This document shows, piece after piece, positions 8,114 to 17,555 of a stretch of DNA of 37,999 bases (within the stretch, counting starts at the first letter, position 1; every line of letters starts with the position of its first letter). The DNA lies in NCBI RefSeq assembly GCF_001006485.1, contig NZ_JUET01000136.1, forward strand, positions 1 to 37,999, read 5' to 3'. A program made the position numbers and the translations under genes. This DNA comes from Tannerella forsythia. GTDB lineage: Bacteria; Bacteroidota; Bacteroidia; Bacteroidales; Tannerellaceae. The notes beneath the pieces were generated by a model. The model ran no database searches and was not told where the DNA came from. It worked only from the letters and a program-made list of their open reading frames with translations.

Positions 8114-9343
8114 ATGGCAAAGACATTAGACGGTTCTTGCTCTTTCTGTGGGAAAAGTCGCAAAGATGCGACGTTGTTGATTACCGGTCTGACGGGTGCG
8201 ATCTGCGACGACTGTGTCATGCAGGCATACGACATCGTGCGTGAGGCAAAACCGAAAAGTCAAGGATTTATGCCAAAAGGAGAGGACATCCCTAAGCCTC
8301 AGGAACTAAAAGCATTCCTTGATCAGTATGTGATCGGTCAGGATACGGCTAAGCGTTACCTTTCGGTAGCTGTCTATAACCATTACAAGCGACTGATGCA
8401 AAAAGTGACGCCGGACGATGTGGAAATTGAGAAATCGAATATCATCATGGTCGGAGCCACGGGGACGGGAAAAACGTTGCTGGCACGAACCGTGGCGCGC
8501 AAGCTGCATGTGCCATTCTGCATTGTCGATGCTACCGTACTCACCGAAGCCGGCTATGTGGGAGAAGATATCGAAAGTATTCTGACACGCTTGTTGCAGG
8601 CGGCCGACTATCATGTTGAGGCTGCTCAGCGGGGAATTGTCTTTATCGACGAGATTGACAAGATTGCTCGCAAAAGTGACAATCCGTCGATCACACGCGA
8701 TGTCAGCGGCGAAGGGGTACAGCAAGGCTTGCTGAAATTGCTGGAAGGATCGATCGTAAATGTCCCACCGCAGGGAGGGCGCAAACATCCCGAGCAGCGC
8801 ATGATTGCCGTGGACACCCGTAATATCCTGTTCATTTGCGGAGGAGCATTCGACGGCATCGAAAAAAAAATCGCCCAGCGGCTCAACACACGGGTGGTCG
8901 GCTATGCAGCCAGCAGAGAAACGGCTGTCGTAGACCGAAACAATTTGATGCAATACATCACCCCTACCGACTTGAAATCGTTCGGCATGATTCCTGAGAT
9001 TATCGGTCGGCTGCCGATTTTGACCTATTTGGAACCTTTAGACCGGTCGGCTTTACGACAGATTTTGACCGAACCGAAGAACTCTATCATCAAGCAGTAT
9101 GTTAAGCTGTTCGAAATGGACGGTATCAAACTTTCCTTTGATGAGGCGGTCTATGAATATGTGGTAGATAAAGCCATTGAATTTAAACTGGGAGCACGTG
9201 GTTTGCGTTCTATCGTGGAAGCAATTATGATGGACGCCATGTATCAAATGCCTTCCCAAAACAGGAAAAAACTGGCCGTTTCCTTGGATTATGCAAAAGA
9301 ACAGTTCGAGAAAACAGATGTCAGCCGCCTGCAAAGAGCATAA
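8114..9343 (+). CDS. clpX: Clp protease ATP-binding unfoldase ClpX
   Basis: AAA+ unfoldase that recognises and feeds substrates to ClpP (409 aa, normal length). The N-terminal zinc-binding domain has C9, C12, C31 and C34. Walker A is GATGTGKT (residues 114-121), Walker B is IVFIDEID (175-182), the pore loop GYVGED is at about 147-152, and a sensor/RKH loop (GGRKHPEQ) is present. It lies between clpP and recQ (26 bp downstream), consistent with one transcript. Confidence 0.97.
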   Translation: MAKTLDGSCSFCGKSRKDATLLITGLTGAICDDCVMQAYDIVREAKPKSQGFMPKGEDIPKPQELKAFLDQYVIGQDTAKRYLSVAVYNHYKRLMQKVTPDDVEIEKSNIIMVGATGTGKTLLARTVARKLHVPFCIVDATVLTEAGYVGEDIESILTRLLQAADYHVEAAQRGIVFIDEIDKIARKSDNPSITRDVSGEGVQQGLLKLLEGSIVNVPPQGGRKHPEQRMIAVDTRNILFICGGAFDGIEKKIAQRLNTRVVGYAASRETAVVDRNNLMQYITPTDLKSFGMIPEIIGRLPILTYLEPLDRSALRQILTEPKNSIIKQYVKLFEMDGIKLSFDEAVYEYVVDKAIEFKLGARGLRSIVEAIMMDAMYQMPSQNRKKLAVSLDYAKEQFEKTDVSRLQRA

Positions 9344-9369
9344 AGCTATCGTAAATATTTACAAAACAT

Positions 9370-11730
9370 ATGGCAAAGAAAAAAGACATCACGGAGGACG
9401 AACCGAACGTAGAAAAGACAAAAACGTCGGCGGAGAAACGTAAACCCGTAGAGAAGAAGACGCCGGCAGGTAAGTCGGGCAAGAAGATGTCGGGCGAAGC
9501 CGTTGCACAAACCGCAAAAAAAGTTTCTACGGGTCGGACAAAGAAGGATCTTACCGGTGCCGACATAACGGAAGCGCTGCTATTTCATTTCGGATTTTCC
9601 TCGTTTAAAGGCAACCAGAAAGAAATTATCGAGAATGTCTTAGCCGGAAAAGATACGTTTGTGCTCATGCCGACCGGTGGAGGGAAGTCACTTTGCTATC
9701 AGTTGCCGTCGCTGATGATGGATGGGACAGCTTTAGTTATCTCACCTCTGATTGCTCTGATGAAGAATCAAGTGGATGCCATGCGCAACTTCAGCGAGGA
9801 AGACGGCGTAGCCCATTTTATCAATTCATCCTTGAACCGTGCAGCCATCGAACAAGTCAAGCAGGACATCCTGTCCGGTAAAACAAAATTACTCTATGTA
9901 GCCCCGGAGTCGCTGACCAAGGAGGAAAATATCGGGTTTCTGCGTCAAGTTAAAATATCGTTCTACGCGGTAGACGAAGCACATTGTATTTCAGAGTGGG
10001 GACATGATTTTCGTCCGGAATACCGTCGGATTCGTCCCATCATCAACGAGATCGGGAAACGCCCCTTGATTGCATTGACGGCTACGGCTACTCCGAAAGT
10101 ACAGCACGATATCCAGAAAAATCTCGGGATGATGGATGCGAAAGTATTCAAATCTTCATTTAATCGGGCCAATCTGTACTACGAAATACGTCCGAAGGGG
10201 AAAGATATCGATCGTGAAATCATTAAATACATCAAGGCCAACGAAGGCAAGTCCGGTATTATCTATTGCCTGAGCCGCAAAAAAGTGGAAGAGTTTGCCG
10301 ATATCCTGTGTGCAAACGGAATCAAAGCCCTGCCTTATCATGCCGGCATGGACTCGCAGCAGCGTTCGGCCAATCAGGATGCTTTTCTGATGGAAAAAAC
10401 CGATGTGATTGTGGCCACGATCGCTTTCGGTATGGGAATTGATAAGCCCGATGTGCGTTATGTCATACACTACGATATCCCGAAAAGTTTAGAAGGATAT
10501 TATCAGGAAACGGGACGTGCCGGACGTGACGGAGGCGAGGGGCAATGTGTTGCATTTTACGCGAATAAAGACTTGCAGAAGCTGGAAAAATTCTTGCAAG
10601 GCAAACCGATTGTGGAACAGGAGATCGGCAAGCAGTTATTGCTTGAAACGGCAGCTTATGCCGAAACGGCCGTATGCCGCCGTAAAGTATTGTTGCATTA
10701 CTTTGGTGAAGAATACTTCGAAGAAAATTGCGGTTGTTGTGACAATTGTCTCAACCCGAAGACCCTGATCGAGGCAAAAGAATGGTTGCTCACGGTTCTG
10801 GAAGCTGTCGATTCGTTAAAAGAAAAATACAAGACTGAGTATGTGATCAGCTTTTTACTGGGGAATGAGACTGCCGATATCCTGTCATACAAACACAACG
10901 AACTGGAATTATTTGGTGCCGGTCAGGATGAAGATGAAAAAACATGGAATGCGGTCATCCGTCAGGCGCAGATAGCCGGTTATATCGCCAAGGATATTGA
11001 AAATTACGGATTGTTAAAGATTACTCCGCAGGGAAGAGAGTATATGAAGCAGCCGGTATCATTCAAGATTGTAAAAGATAACGAGTTCGAAGAAGATGAT
11101 GCCACGGAAACGACGCTACGAAGCGGAGGATCAAGTGCCGTAGACCCTGCCCTGTTCTCAATCATGAAAGACTTGCGGAAGAAGCTATCCAAGCAATTGG
11201 ATGTACCTCCTTTCGTAATATTTCAAGACCCTTCATTGGAAGCGATGGCAACAACCTATCCGATTACATTGGATGAATTACAAAATATTCCGGGAGTGGG
11301 AGCCGGAAAAGCGAAACGATACGGAACGGCGTTTGTGGCGCTGATCAAAAAATATGTCGAAGAGAACGAGATCGAACGTCCGGAAGACATGCGTGTACGT
11401 ACCGTTGCGAACAAATCAAAGCTGAAAGTATGGATTGTTCAAAGCATTGACCGGAAGGTCGCTCTTGACGACATCGCCGCATCGAAAGGACTGGAATTCA
11501 GCGAATTATTAGACGAGGTCGAGTCGATTGTATATTCGGGTACACGGATCAATATCGATTATTTCATCGAGGAAGCAATGGATGAAGATCATGTTGATGA
11601 TATCTACGAATATTTCAAAGAAGCAAAAACCGATGATTTGGAGGAAGCCATCGATGAGTTGGGAAGCGACTATACGGAAGAGGAGATCCGTCTGATCCGT
11701 ATTAAATTCCTTTCCGAAATGGCCAATTAA
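9370..11730 (+). CDS. recQ: ATP-dependent DNA helicase RecQ, long form
   Basis: 3'-5' superfamily 2 helicase for recombination and replication-fork repair (786 aa; E. coli about 610). Walker A is MPTGGGKS (100-107) and the DEAH box is at 202-205; motif VI YQETGRAGRDG is present. The RQC zinc site follows (CRRKVLLHYFGE ... CGCCDNC). An HRDC domain lies at about 595-670, with the IPGVGAGKAKRYG helix-hairpin-helix-like stretch, and an acidic C-terminal domain of about 100 residues resembles the extra winged-helix region of Bacteroidetes RecQ. The first 58 residues are an unusual Lys/Thr/Ala-rich low-complexity tail, probably disordered. Confidence 0.95.
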   Translation: MAKKKDITEDEPNVEKTKTSAEKRKPVEKKTPAGKSGKKMSGEAVAQTAKKVSTGRTKKDLTGADITEALLFHFGFSSFKGNQKEIIENVLAGKDTFVLMPTGGGKSLCYQLPSLMMDGTALVISPLIALMKNQVDAMRNFSEEDGVAHFINSSLNRAAIEQVKQDILSGKTKLLYVAPESLTKEENIGFLRQVKISFYAVDEAHCISEWGHDFRPEYRRIRPIINEIGKRPLIALTATATPKVQHDIQKNLGMMDAKVFKSSFNRANLYYEIRPKGKDIDREIIKYIKANEGKSGIIYCLSRKKVEEFADILCANGIKALPYHAGMDSQQRSANQDAFLMEKTDVIVATIAFGMGIDKPDVRYVIHYDIPKSLEGYYQETGRAGRDGGEGQCVAFYANKDLQKLEKFLQGKPIVEQEIGKQLLLETAAYAETAVCRRKVLLHYFGEEYFEENCGCCDNCLNPKTLIEAKEWLLTVLEAVDSLKEKYKTEYVISFLLGNETADILSYKHNELELFGAGQDEDEKTWNAVIRQAQIAGYIAKDIENYGLLKITPQGREYMKQPVSFKIVKDNEFEEDDATETTLRSGGSSAVDPALFSIMKDLRKKLSKQLDVPPFVIFQDPSLEAMATTYPITLDELQNIPGVGAGKAKRYGTAFVALIKKYVEENEIERPEDMRVRTVANKSKLKVWIVQSIDRKVALDDIAASKGLEFSELLDEVESIVYSGTRINIDYFIEEAMDEDHVDDIYEYFKEAKTDDLEEAIDELGSDYTEEEIRLIRIKFLSEMAN

Positions 11731-11767
11731 AACATGACAATAAACATCATAAAATAAAGCAAAGGTA

Positions 11768-13366
11768 ATGAAGAAGATTATTTTATGTACCGCGTTAGCC
11801 GTAGCGATAGGTACGCCGATATTTGCACAGGAAAAAACGGCTGAAGACCCAGTCGTTATGACGATTGCAGGAAAAGATATTCCTTTATCGGAGTTTCTGT
11901 TTATCGCACAGAAAGACAGCGGGGTAGATTTAATGAATAAAAAATCGCTGGAAAACTATGTGACATTATTTAAAAACTTTAAGTTGAAAGTGGCAGATGC
12001 CGAAGCAGCCGGCATAGACCAAACGAAAGCCTTTCAGGAAGAGTTGACAACTTATGAATCACAGCTGCGCGCCAGTTTCCTGTCCGATAAACGCGGTGAA
12101 GCGTTAGCCATTCGTGAGCTCTATAACAGGAGCAAGGAGATTCCGACAGTCACACAGATATTCTTTCCGTTGCCAAGTCAGACAGTATCGAAAGATACCG
12201 TCTCGGTGTATCGCAAAGCAAAAGCCGCCTACGACCGCATCCGAGGAGGGGAAGACTTCGATAAAGTCGGTAAAGAGCTTATGGCCTCAAGTGGAGACAA
12301 GGATACCGTTATGTACGAACGTATCGAGTATTTGTATCCTCTTCAAGCAGTAAAGGCATTTGAAAATGCTGTGTTCCGGATGAATGTCGGAGATATTTCC
12401 GAGCCCGTACGTACGCCATTAGGTTTCCATATTATCCGTATCGACCGGAAGATTCCGAATCCGGGCAAAGTTCGCGTGGCACATATCTTAGTCGGCCCCG
12501 AGCAACAATCGGGCGAAGCTTTTGACACCATCGTGTTCGCTCAAAAGGCCAAAGAAGTGTACGAAAAACTGAAGAACGGAGAAAAATTTGAAGACTTAGT
12601 CCCTAAGTATTCCATTGACGGAAGAACGTATGCTACGGGAGGAGCCGTACCTTACTTCGGATTGGGCGAGATGGTCAAACCTTTTGAACAAGCCGCCTTT
12701 GCGTTGAAAGAAATCAACGACATTTCCGAGCCGGTTCAAACACGTTACGGCTATCATATCATTAAGTTGTTGGATCGTAAACCTCAAGCCCCGTACGAAG
12801 AAGTTGAAAAAGCATATTATAATGCCATGCGGCAGGGAGAATACAACTTCGAACTCTTCTACAGCTATGATGAACGTGAAAAGAAAAAGTTAGGTTATAA
12901 ACTGAATCAGGAAGCGTATGACGAACTGCAGCGTCTGTGCGATGACTATTTCCCTACCGATACGGCATTCTATAACCGCGCCAGCAAAATGGACAAAGTG
13001 CTGATGCATATGAATAATATGGATTTCCCTCAGAAAGAGTTTGCGGAGTACCTTCGTCGTTATCCGTTCTCTACAAAAACGTATTCGGGCGATTTTATGA
13101 ACGAAGTGTATCGGCTCTTTGTCCGCGATATCATCAACGAGCTCGGACGGCGTAGCCTGAAAGGAAATCATCCGGAGTTTCAACAGCTGCTGAAAGAGTA
13201 CCGCGACGGTATCCTGTTGTTCGAGATCAGCAACGAACGGGTTTGGAGCAAACCGGTCGAAGACCAGGCCCGACTTGAAGAAGAGTGGATCAAAGAGCTG
13301 AACGGTAAATATGACGCAAAAGTCCATTGGAAGGTTCTGAAAAATCTGAAAAAATATATTCGGTGA
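11768..13366 (+). CDS. Periplasmic parvulin-type peptidyl-prolyl isomerase, two PPIase modules
   Basis: Exported folding factor (532 aa) with a signal peptide ending at PIFAQ (residue 21). A SurA_N-like helical region is followed by two parvulin-like modules. The first (about 130-230) has VTQIFFPLP and ends GDISEPVRTPLGFHIIRIDRK; the second (about 235-345) has VRVAHILVG ... DISEPVQTRYGYHIIKLLDRK. A helical C-terminus of about 180 residues follows. It probably escorts outer-membrane proteins through the periplasm. It starts 37 bp after recQ and is followed 16 bp later by a lipoprotein and then surA, so three related chaperone-like genes lie in a row. Confidence 0.9.
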   Translation: MKKIILCTALAVAIGTPIFAQEKTAEDPVVMTIAGKDIPLSEFLFIAQKDSGVDLMNKKSLENYVTLFKNFKLKVADAEAAGIDQTKAFQEELTTYESQLRASFLSDKRGEALAIRELYNRSKEIPTVTQIFFPLPSQTVSKDTVSVYRKAKAAYDRIRGGEDFDKVGKELMASSGDKDTVMYERIEYLYPLQAVKAFENAVFRMNVGDISEPVRTPLGFHIIRIDRKIPNPGKVRVAHILVGPEQQSGEAFDTIVFAQKAKEVYEKLKNGEKFEDLVPKYSIDGRTYATGGAVPYFGLGEMVKPFEQAAFALKEINDISEPVQTRYGYHIIKLLDRKPQAPYEEVEKAYYNAMRQGEYNFELFYSYDEREKKKLGYKLNQEAYDELQRLCDDYFPTDTAFYNRASKMDKVLMHMNNMDFPQKEFAEYLRRYPFSTKTYSGDFMNEVYRLFVRDIINELGRRSLKGNHPEFQQLLKEYRDGILLFEISNERVWSKPVEDQARLEEEWIKELNGKYDAKVHWKVLKNLKKYIR

Positions 13367-13382
13367 TATAACCCTTTCTACG

Positions 13383-14252
13383 ATGAAACGAAAAACTCCA
13401 TTGTTGTGGTGTGTATGGGCCGGTTTCTGTATCTTCAGTGCCTGCCGGCCTTCGACCGTAAAGGAAGAGACTGATATCCTGGTAGAGGTCGAAGGACTGA
13501 CCCTCACACGCAGCGAGGTGGAGAAAGTCATTCCGCAGGGAAGTACGCCGGCCGACAGTCTCCTGATGGCCGAGAACTACATCAAGAAATGGATCACGGA
13601 TATCTTGATCTATGAAGTTGCCGAGCATAATCTGGGAAAAGACGAAAAGGAGGTCAACCGGCTTGTCGAAGAATATCGCAGGGCATTGCTCCGGCATCGT
13701 TATCTGGAAGGGATGGTACACAGCAAACTGTCTGCCGAGATTCGAGAGAATGACAGGCGAAGCTATTATCAGGAACATATTCAGAAATTCATCTTAGACC
13801 GGCATCTGATCAAAGGACTTTTTATCAAAGTCCCGGTCGATGCTCCCGGTTTGGAAAATGTACGAAAATGGTATAAATCCGATAAGCTGGACGCCGTAGA
13901 GAATATTGAGAAATACAGTATTCAAAACGCATCGATCTACGACTACTTCTATGACCGATGGGTCGATTTCGATGAAGCCTTAGCTAAGATACCGATGCAT
14001 GTATCGAATAAGGCCCAATTTCTCAAAACCAACCGTTACGTGGAATTCACGGACAGCTCCTACTGTTATTTCCTGAATATCGCCGAACATCTGTTAGCCG
14101 GCAATGTTGCTCCTTATGAATATGCGGAACCGCAAATTGAGGAAGAGATGATCAATAAGCGAAAAGTCGAGTTTCTACGAAATTTTGAAGAAGAGCTATA
14201 CCGTGATGCCGTACGGAAAGGGAACGTCATCTTTTATAATACAAAACCATAA
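13383..14252 (+). CDS. SurA_N-like lipoprotein without a parvulin domain
   Basis: This 289-aa protein has a lipoprotein signal: a hydrophobic segment followed by FSAC with the lipidated Cys at about residue 21. The N-terminal part (LTRSEVEKVIPQG ... AENYIKKWITDILIYEVAE) resembles the SurA/PpiD N-terminal chaperone helices that precede a PPIase domain. The expected parvulin core (xxHILxxx ... GYHIIxL) is not visible; the middle and C-terminal parts are helical and not recognised. Its place between two PPIase genes (gaps 16 and 13 bp) suggests a membrane-anchored companion in outer-membrane protein biogenesis. This role is inferred from context. Confidence 0.75.
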   Translation: MKRKTPLLWCVWAGFCIFSACRPSTVKEETDILVEVEGLTLTRSEVEKVIPQGSTPADSLLMAENYIKKWITDILIYEVAEHNLGKDEKEVNRLVEEYRRALLRHRYLEGMVHSKLSAEIRENDRRSYYQEHIQKFILDRHLIKGLFIKVPVDAPGLENVRKWYKSDKLDAVENIEKYSIQNASIYDYFYDRWVDFDEALAKIPMHVSNKAQFLKTNRYVEFTDSSYCYFLNIAEHLLAGNVAPYEYAEPQIEEEMINKRKVEFLRNFEEELYRDAVRKGNVIFYNTKP

Positions 14253-14265
14253 AATATAGAATAAG

Positions 14266-15627
14266 ATGAAAAAAGGTTGGATATGCTTCTTGTTGGCTTG
14301 TCATCTAGGCATGGCTTACGGACAGAAGAATGTGATCGATGAGATTGTTTGGGTGGTGGGTGACGAAGCGATACTCCTCTCGGACGTAGAATTTCAGCGC
14401 CTGTATATGCAAAACGAAGGGCAACGTTTCGACGGTGATCCATACTGTATCATTCCGGAACAGATCGCGATTCAGAAATTATACTTGAATCAGGCGAAAA
14501 CCGACAGTGTAGACGTGAGTGAAAGTCAGGTGATCCGTGCTGTGGATCAGTGGATCACTTGGGCGATTAACCAGAGCGGATCGAAAGAAAAACTGGAAGA
14601 ATACTACAACAAAAAACTGCCACAGATCAAGGAAGAGCGGAAGGTGATGGTACGGGAGCAGCAGATTGTGCAGGAGATGCAGAAGAAGCTGGTCGGTAAA
14701 ATCAAGCTCACCCCTTCGGATGTGCGCCGTTATTTTCAGCATATCCCGGAGGACAGTCTACCGATGATCCCTACAACCGTCGAGGTACAGATCATCACGA
14801 TGGAGCCTAAAATATCTTTCGAAGAAACGGATGCCATCAAGGCTCGATTACGCGAATTTACCGAACAGGTAAACAGTGGTAAGATGGAATTTTCAACGCT
14901 GGCACGTCTCTATTCCGAAGATCCCGGCTCCGCCTCCCGCGGCGGGGAGATGGGCTTTCTGGGCAAGACAAGCTTGTTGCCCGAATTTGCCAACGTCGCA
15001 TTTAACCTTTCCGACCCGAAACGCGTCTCGAATATTGTCGAAACTGAATACGGCTATCACATCATCCAGCTGATCGAAAAAAGAGGAGACCGCGTCAATT
15101 GTCGGCATATCCTGTTACGCCCAAGGGTATCGGACAAGGAGCTGAACGAAGCAACCGCCCGCATGGATTCGCTTTATGCCGATATCCAAAGCCATAAACT
15201 GACGTTTGAAGAGGCGGCAATGTATCTTTCGTTCGACAAGGATACCCGTAACAACAAAGGATTGATGGTTAATCAGAATTATGAAAGCAGTCATGCCGGA
15301 ACTCCTAAGTTCGAGATGCAGGAGTTGCCGCAGGACGTCAGCAAGGTCGTCTATGGGATGAAGGTGGGAGAACTGTCGAAACCCTTCCGAATGCTGACAG
15401 ACAAACAGAAAGAAGTGATTGCCATTGTCAAGCTCAAAGCAAGAACGGATAGTCATCGCGCAAACATCACCGACGATTATCAAGTATTGAAAACGCTGGT
15501 CGAAAACCGCAAACGAGAAGAATTGCTGAAGGACTGGGTCATTAAACAACAAAAAACAACCTACGTCCGCATTGCCGACGGATGGCGTAATTGCGACTTC
15601 CGGTATCCGGGCTGGATCAAAGAATGA
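14266..15627 (+). CDS. surA: Periplasmic chaperone / peptidyl-prolyl isomerase SurA
   Basis: 453-aa exported protein with a signal peptide ending at MAYGQ (about residue 20). The SurA N-terminal chaperone domain starts VIDEIVWVVGDEAILLSDVE. The first parvulin module (about 175-280) is well conserved: VEVQIITMEP ... LARLYSEDPGSASRGGEMGF ... ETEYGYHIIQLIEKRGD. A second, more degenerate module begins CRHILLRP. SurA delivers unfolded beta-barrel proteins to the BAM complex. Its stop overlaps the start of the OstA-like gene (ATGA), indicating translational coupling. Confidence 0.88.
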   Translation: MKKGWICFLLACHLGMAYGQKNVIDEIVWVVGDEAILLSDVEFQRLYMQNEGQRFDGDPYCIIPEQIAIQKLYLNQAKTDSVDVSESQVIRAVDQWITWAINQSGSKEKLEEYYNKKLPQIKEERKVMVREQQIVQEMQKKLVGKIKLTPSDVRRYFQHIPEDSLPMIPTTVEVQIITMEPKISFEETDAIKARLREFTEQVNSGKMEFSTLARLYSEDPGSASRGGEMGFLGKTSLLPEFANVAFNLSDPKRVSNIVETEYGYHIIQLIEKRGDRVNCRHILLRPRVSDKELNEATARMDSLYADIQSHKLTFEEAAMYLSFDKDTRNNKGLMVNQNYESSHAGTPKFEMQELPQDVSKVVYGMKVGELSKPFRMLTDKQKEVIAIVKLKARTDSHRANITDDYQVLKTLVENRKREELLKDWVIKQQKTTYVRIADGWRNCDFRYPGWIKE

Positions 15628-17228
15628 AGACTGCCGGCAGATACATCTTGCTCCGTCTTTTGCCGTTCTTTTGCCTCCCTCTTGCCGCACAGCAGGCAGA
15701 TAGAACCCCTTCTTCAAAAACAAAAGTCTATCTGGAACATGCGGACATGCAATTGTTCGACAAAGAGGTGAACGCCGACCGGCAAGTATTGAGTGGTAAT
15801 GTCAGTTTCCGTCACGACAGTTCGTATATGTATTGTGACAGCGCTTACTTCTATGAACAAAGCAGTTCGTTAGAAGCATTCGGGTCGGTACGTATGGAAC
15901 AGGGCGACACCCTGTTTGTCTACGGTAACTACCTCTTTTATGACGGGAATATACAATTGGCTAAGATGCGCGAAAACGTGCGCATGGAAAATATTCAGGC
16001 AGACAGCTCGGTCGTAACACTCTTTACCGACAGCCTGAACTACGACCGCGCCGCCAATATCGGCTATTATTTCGAAGGAGGAACAATTGTAGACGCTCAG
16101 AACGAGTTGTCCTCCTTCTACGGTCAATATGCTCCGGGCACAAAGATCGCCGTCTTTAACGATAGCGTGCGACTTCAAAACGAAAAATTCACATTATATT
16201 CCGACACGTTGCAATACAGTACGGAAACGAAGATCGCGACGATTCTGGGGCCGTCGGTCATCGTATCGGACAGCGGTAAGATATACACCTCAAAAGGCTG
16301 GTACAACACGGTCGAGAATACGGCGCTGCTCTTAGACCGTTCGCAAATCGTCTCCGGCAACCGTCTGCTGACAGGCGACTCGATCTCCTATAAGCGGGAG
16401 GTGGGCTTTGGCGAAGCTTTTGGCAATATCTTCTTGCAGGACACGGCACAAAAAATTATTTTCGAAGGACAGTACGGGTTTTACGACGAAAAGAACGAAT
16501 ACGCATTTGCGACCGACAGCGCCCGTTGCCTCGAATATTCGCAAGGCGATACGCTTTATATGCATGCCGACACGTTCGAAATGATGACGGTCGATTCGAC
16601 GGTGCGAATTGTCAAAGCTTATCACGGTGTGCGTTTCTTCCGCGCCGATTTGCAGGGAGTCTGTGACTCGATGCAGTTCAGCACGAGAGATTCGGTTTTA
16701 TATCTGTACACCGACCCCGTACTGTGGAGCGGAGAGTATCAGCTCTATGGCGATACGATTGCCGTCTATATGAAAGACACGACCGTCGATTATGTGCATG
16801 TGATCCGTTTCGCCTTCTCCATTCAGCATCTTGACTCGTCCTGCTTCAACCAGTTGAAAGGAAGTGATCTGAAAGCCTATTTCGAGGGACGTGCCGTCCG
16901 TAAGATTCATATCGACGGCAATGCCGAATCCATATTTTATCCGTTAGAGAAAGACGGGAGCATGGTGGGGATGAACGAGACGAAGAGCAGCTATATGACG
17001 ATCTGGTTGAAAGAAAACAAAATCGACAAACTTCTTATCTGGCCGTCGCCGCAAGGCACTCTGACCCCCATCCCTCAACTCCATCCCGAGCAAAAAACAC
17101 TCAAAGACTTTTACTGGTACGACTATATGCGTCCTCTCAATAAAGACGATATTTACACGCCGGTACGAAGAAAAACGCAGGACATACCCAAACGAAGCGA
17201 TAAATTTCGTAATTTAGCCCCCGAATAA
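15624..17228 (+). CDS. OstA/LptA-like periplasmic organic-solvent-tolerance family protein
   Basis: 534-aa exported protein with a signal segment ending in LPLAAQ. The N-terminal half consists of OstA-type beta-jellyroll repeats (for example LSGNVSFRHDSSYMYCDSAYF, EAFGSVRMEQGDTLFVYGNYL), the fold used by LptA and the periplasmic part of LptD to bridge LPS. There is no C-terminal LptD barrel. The ATG at 15624 overlaps the surA stop as ATGA; an upstream in-frame ATG at 15591 lies inside surA and lacks a signal peptide, so it is rejected. Position after surA suggests outer-membrane or LPS assembly. Confidence 0.85.
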   Translation: MKTAGRYILLRLLPFFCLPLAAQQADRTPSSKTKVYLEHADMQLFDKEVNADRQVLSGNVSFRHDSSYMYCDSAYFYEQSSSLEAFGSVRMEQGDTLFVYGNYLFYDGNIQLAKMRENVRMENIQADSSVVTLFTDSLNYDRAANIGYYFEGGTIVDAQNELSSFYGQYAPGTKIAVFNDSVRLQNEKFTLYSDTLQYSTETKIATILGPSVIVSDSGKIYTSKGWYNTVENTALLLDRSQIVSGNRLLTGDSISYKREVGFGEAFGNIFLQDTAQKIIFEGQYGFYDEKNEYAFATDSARCLEYSQGDTLYMHADTFEMMTVDSTVRIVKAYHGVRFFRADLQGVCDSMQFSTRDSVLYLYTDPVLWSGEYQLYGDTIAVYMKDTTVDYVHVIRFAFSIQHLDSSCFNQLKGSDLKAYFEGRAVRKIHIDGNAESIFYPLEKDGSMVGMNETKSSYMTIWLKENKIDKLLIWPSPQGTLTPIPQLHPEQKTLKDFYWYDYMRPLNKDDIYTPVRRKTQDIPKRSDKFRNLAPE

Positions 17229-17243
17229 TCGATAGGGACAATC

Positions 17244-17555
17244 ATGGGAATGTTTTCTTTTTATAACGTGCGCAAGCCTCGGCAGTTCGAGCATAAACCG
17301 ATTTATTGGGATCCCCGCAAGGAAAATCTCGAGAAACGAATTCATCGGGTAAAAATGGAAATGGGTGTCGAAGAAACCGATTACGAACAATATAAAGAGG
17401 CTATCAGAGGCAGTTTCATCGAAGGGACGACCCACCTGAAAAAAAGCAAAACAAAAGGAGACGACGTGCGCAATCGCATATACAAGAATATGCGTTTGCT
17501 GCTCATTCTGGCCATTCTTTCCCTCATTTTCTGGTTCTTATACATTCGTCAATGA
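17244..17555 (+). CDS. Small C-terminally anchored membrane protein
   Basis: 103-aa protein of unknown function. Residues 1-75 are hydrophilic and basic with many Lys/Arg/Glu (including FYNVRKPRQFEHKPIYWDPR), and residues about 83-100 form one hydrophobic helix ending IRQ, so it is probably a tail-anchored cytoplasmic-facing protein. It lies 15 bp after the OstA-like gene, and its stop overlaps the mutL start (ATGA). I associate similar small proteins with this position in other Bacteroidales, but no function is known to me. Confidence 0.85.
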   Translation: MGMFSFYNVRKPRQFEHKPIYWDPRKENLEKRIHRVKMEMGVEETDYEQYKEAIRGSFIEGTTHLKKSKTKGDDVRNRIYKNMRLLLILAILSLIFWFLYIRQ

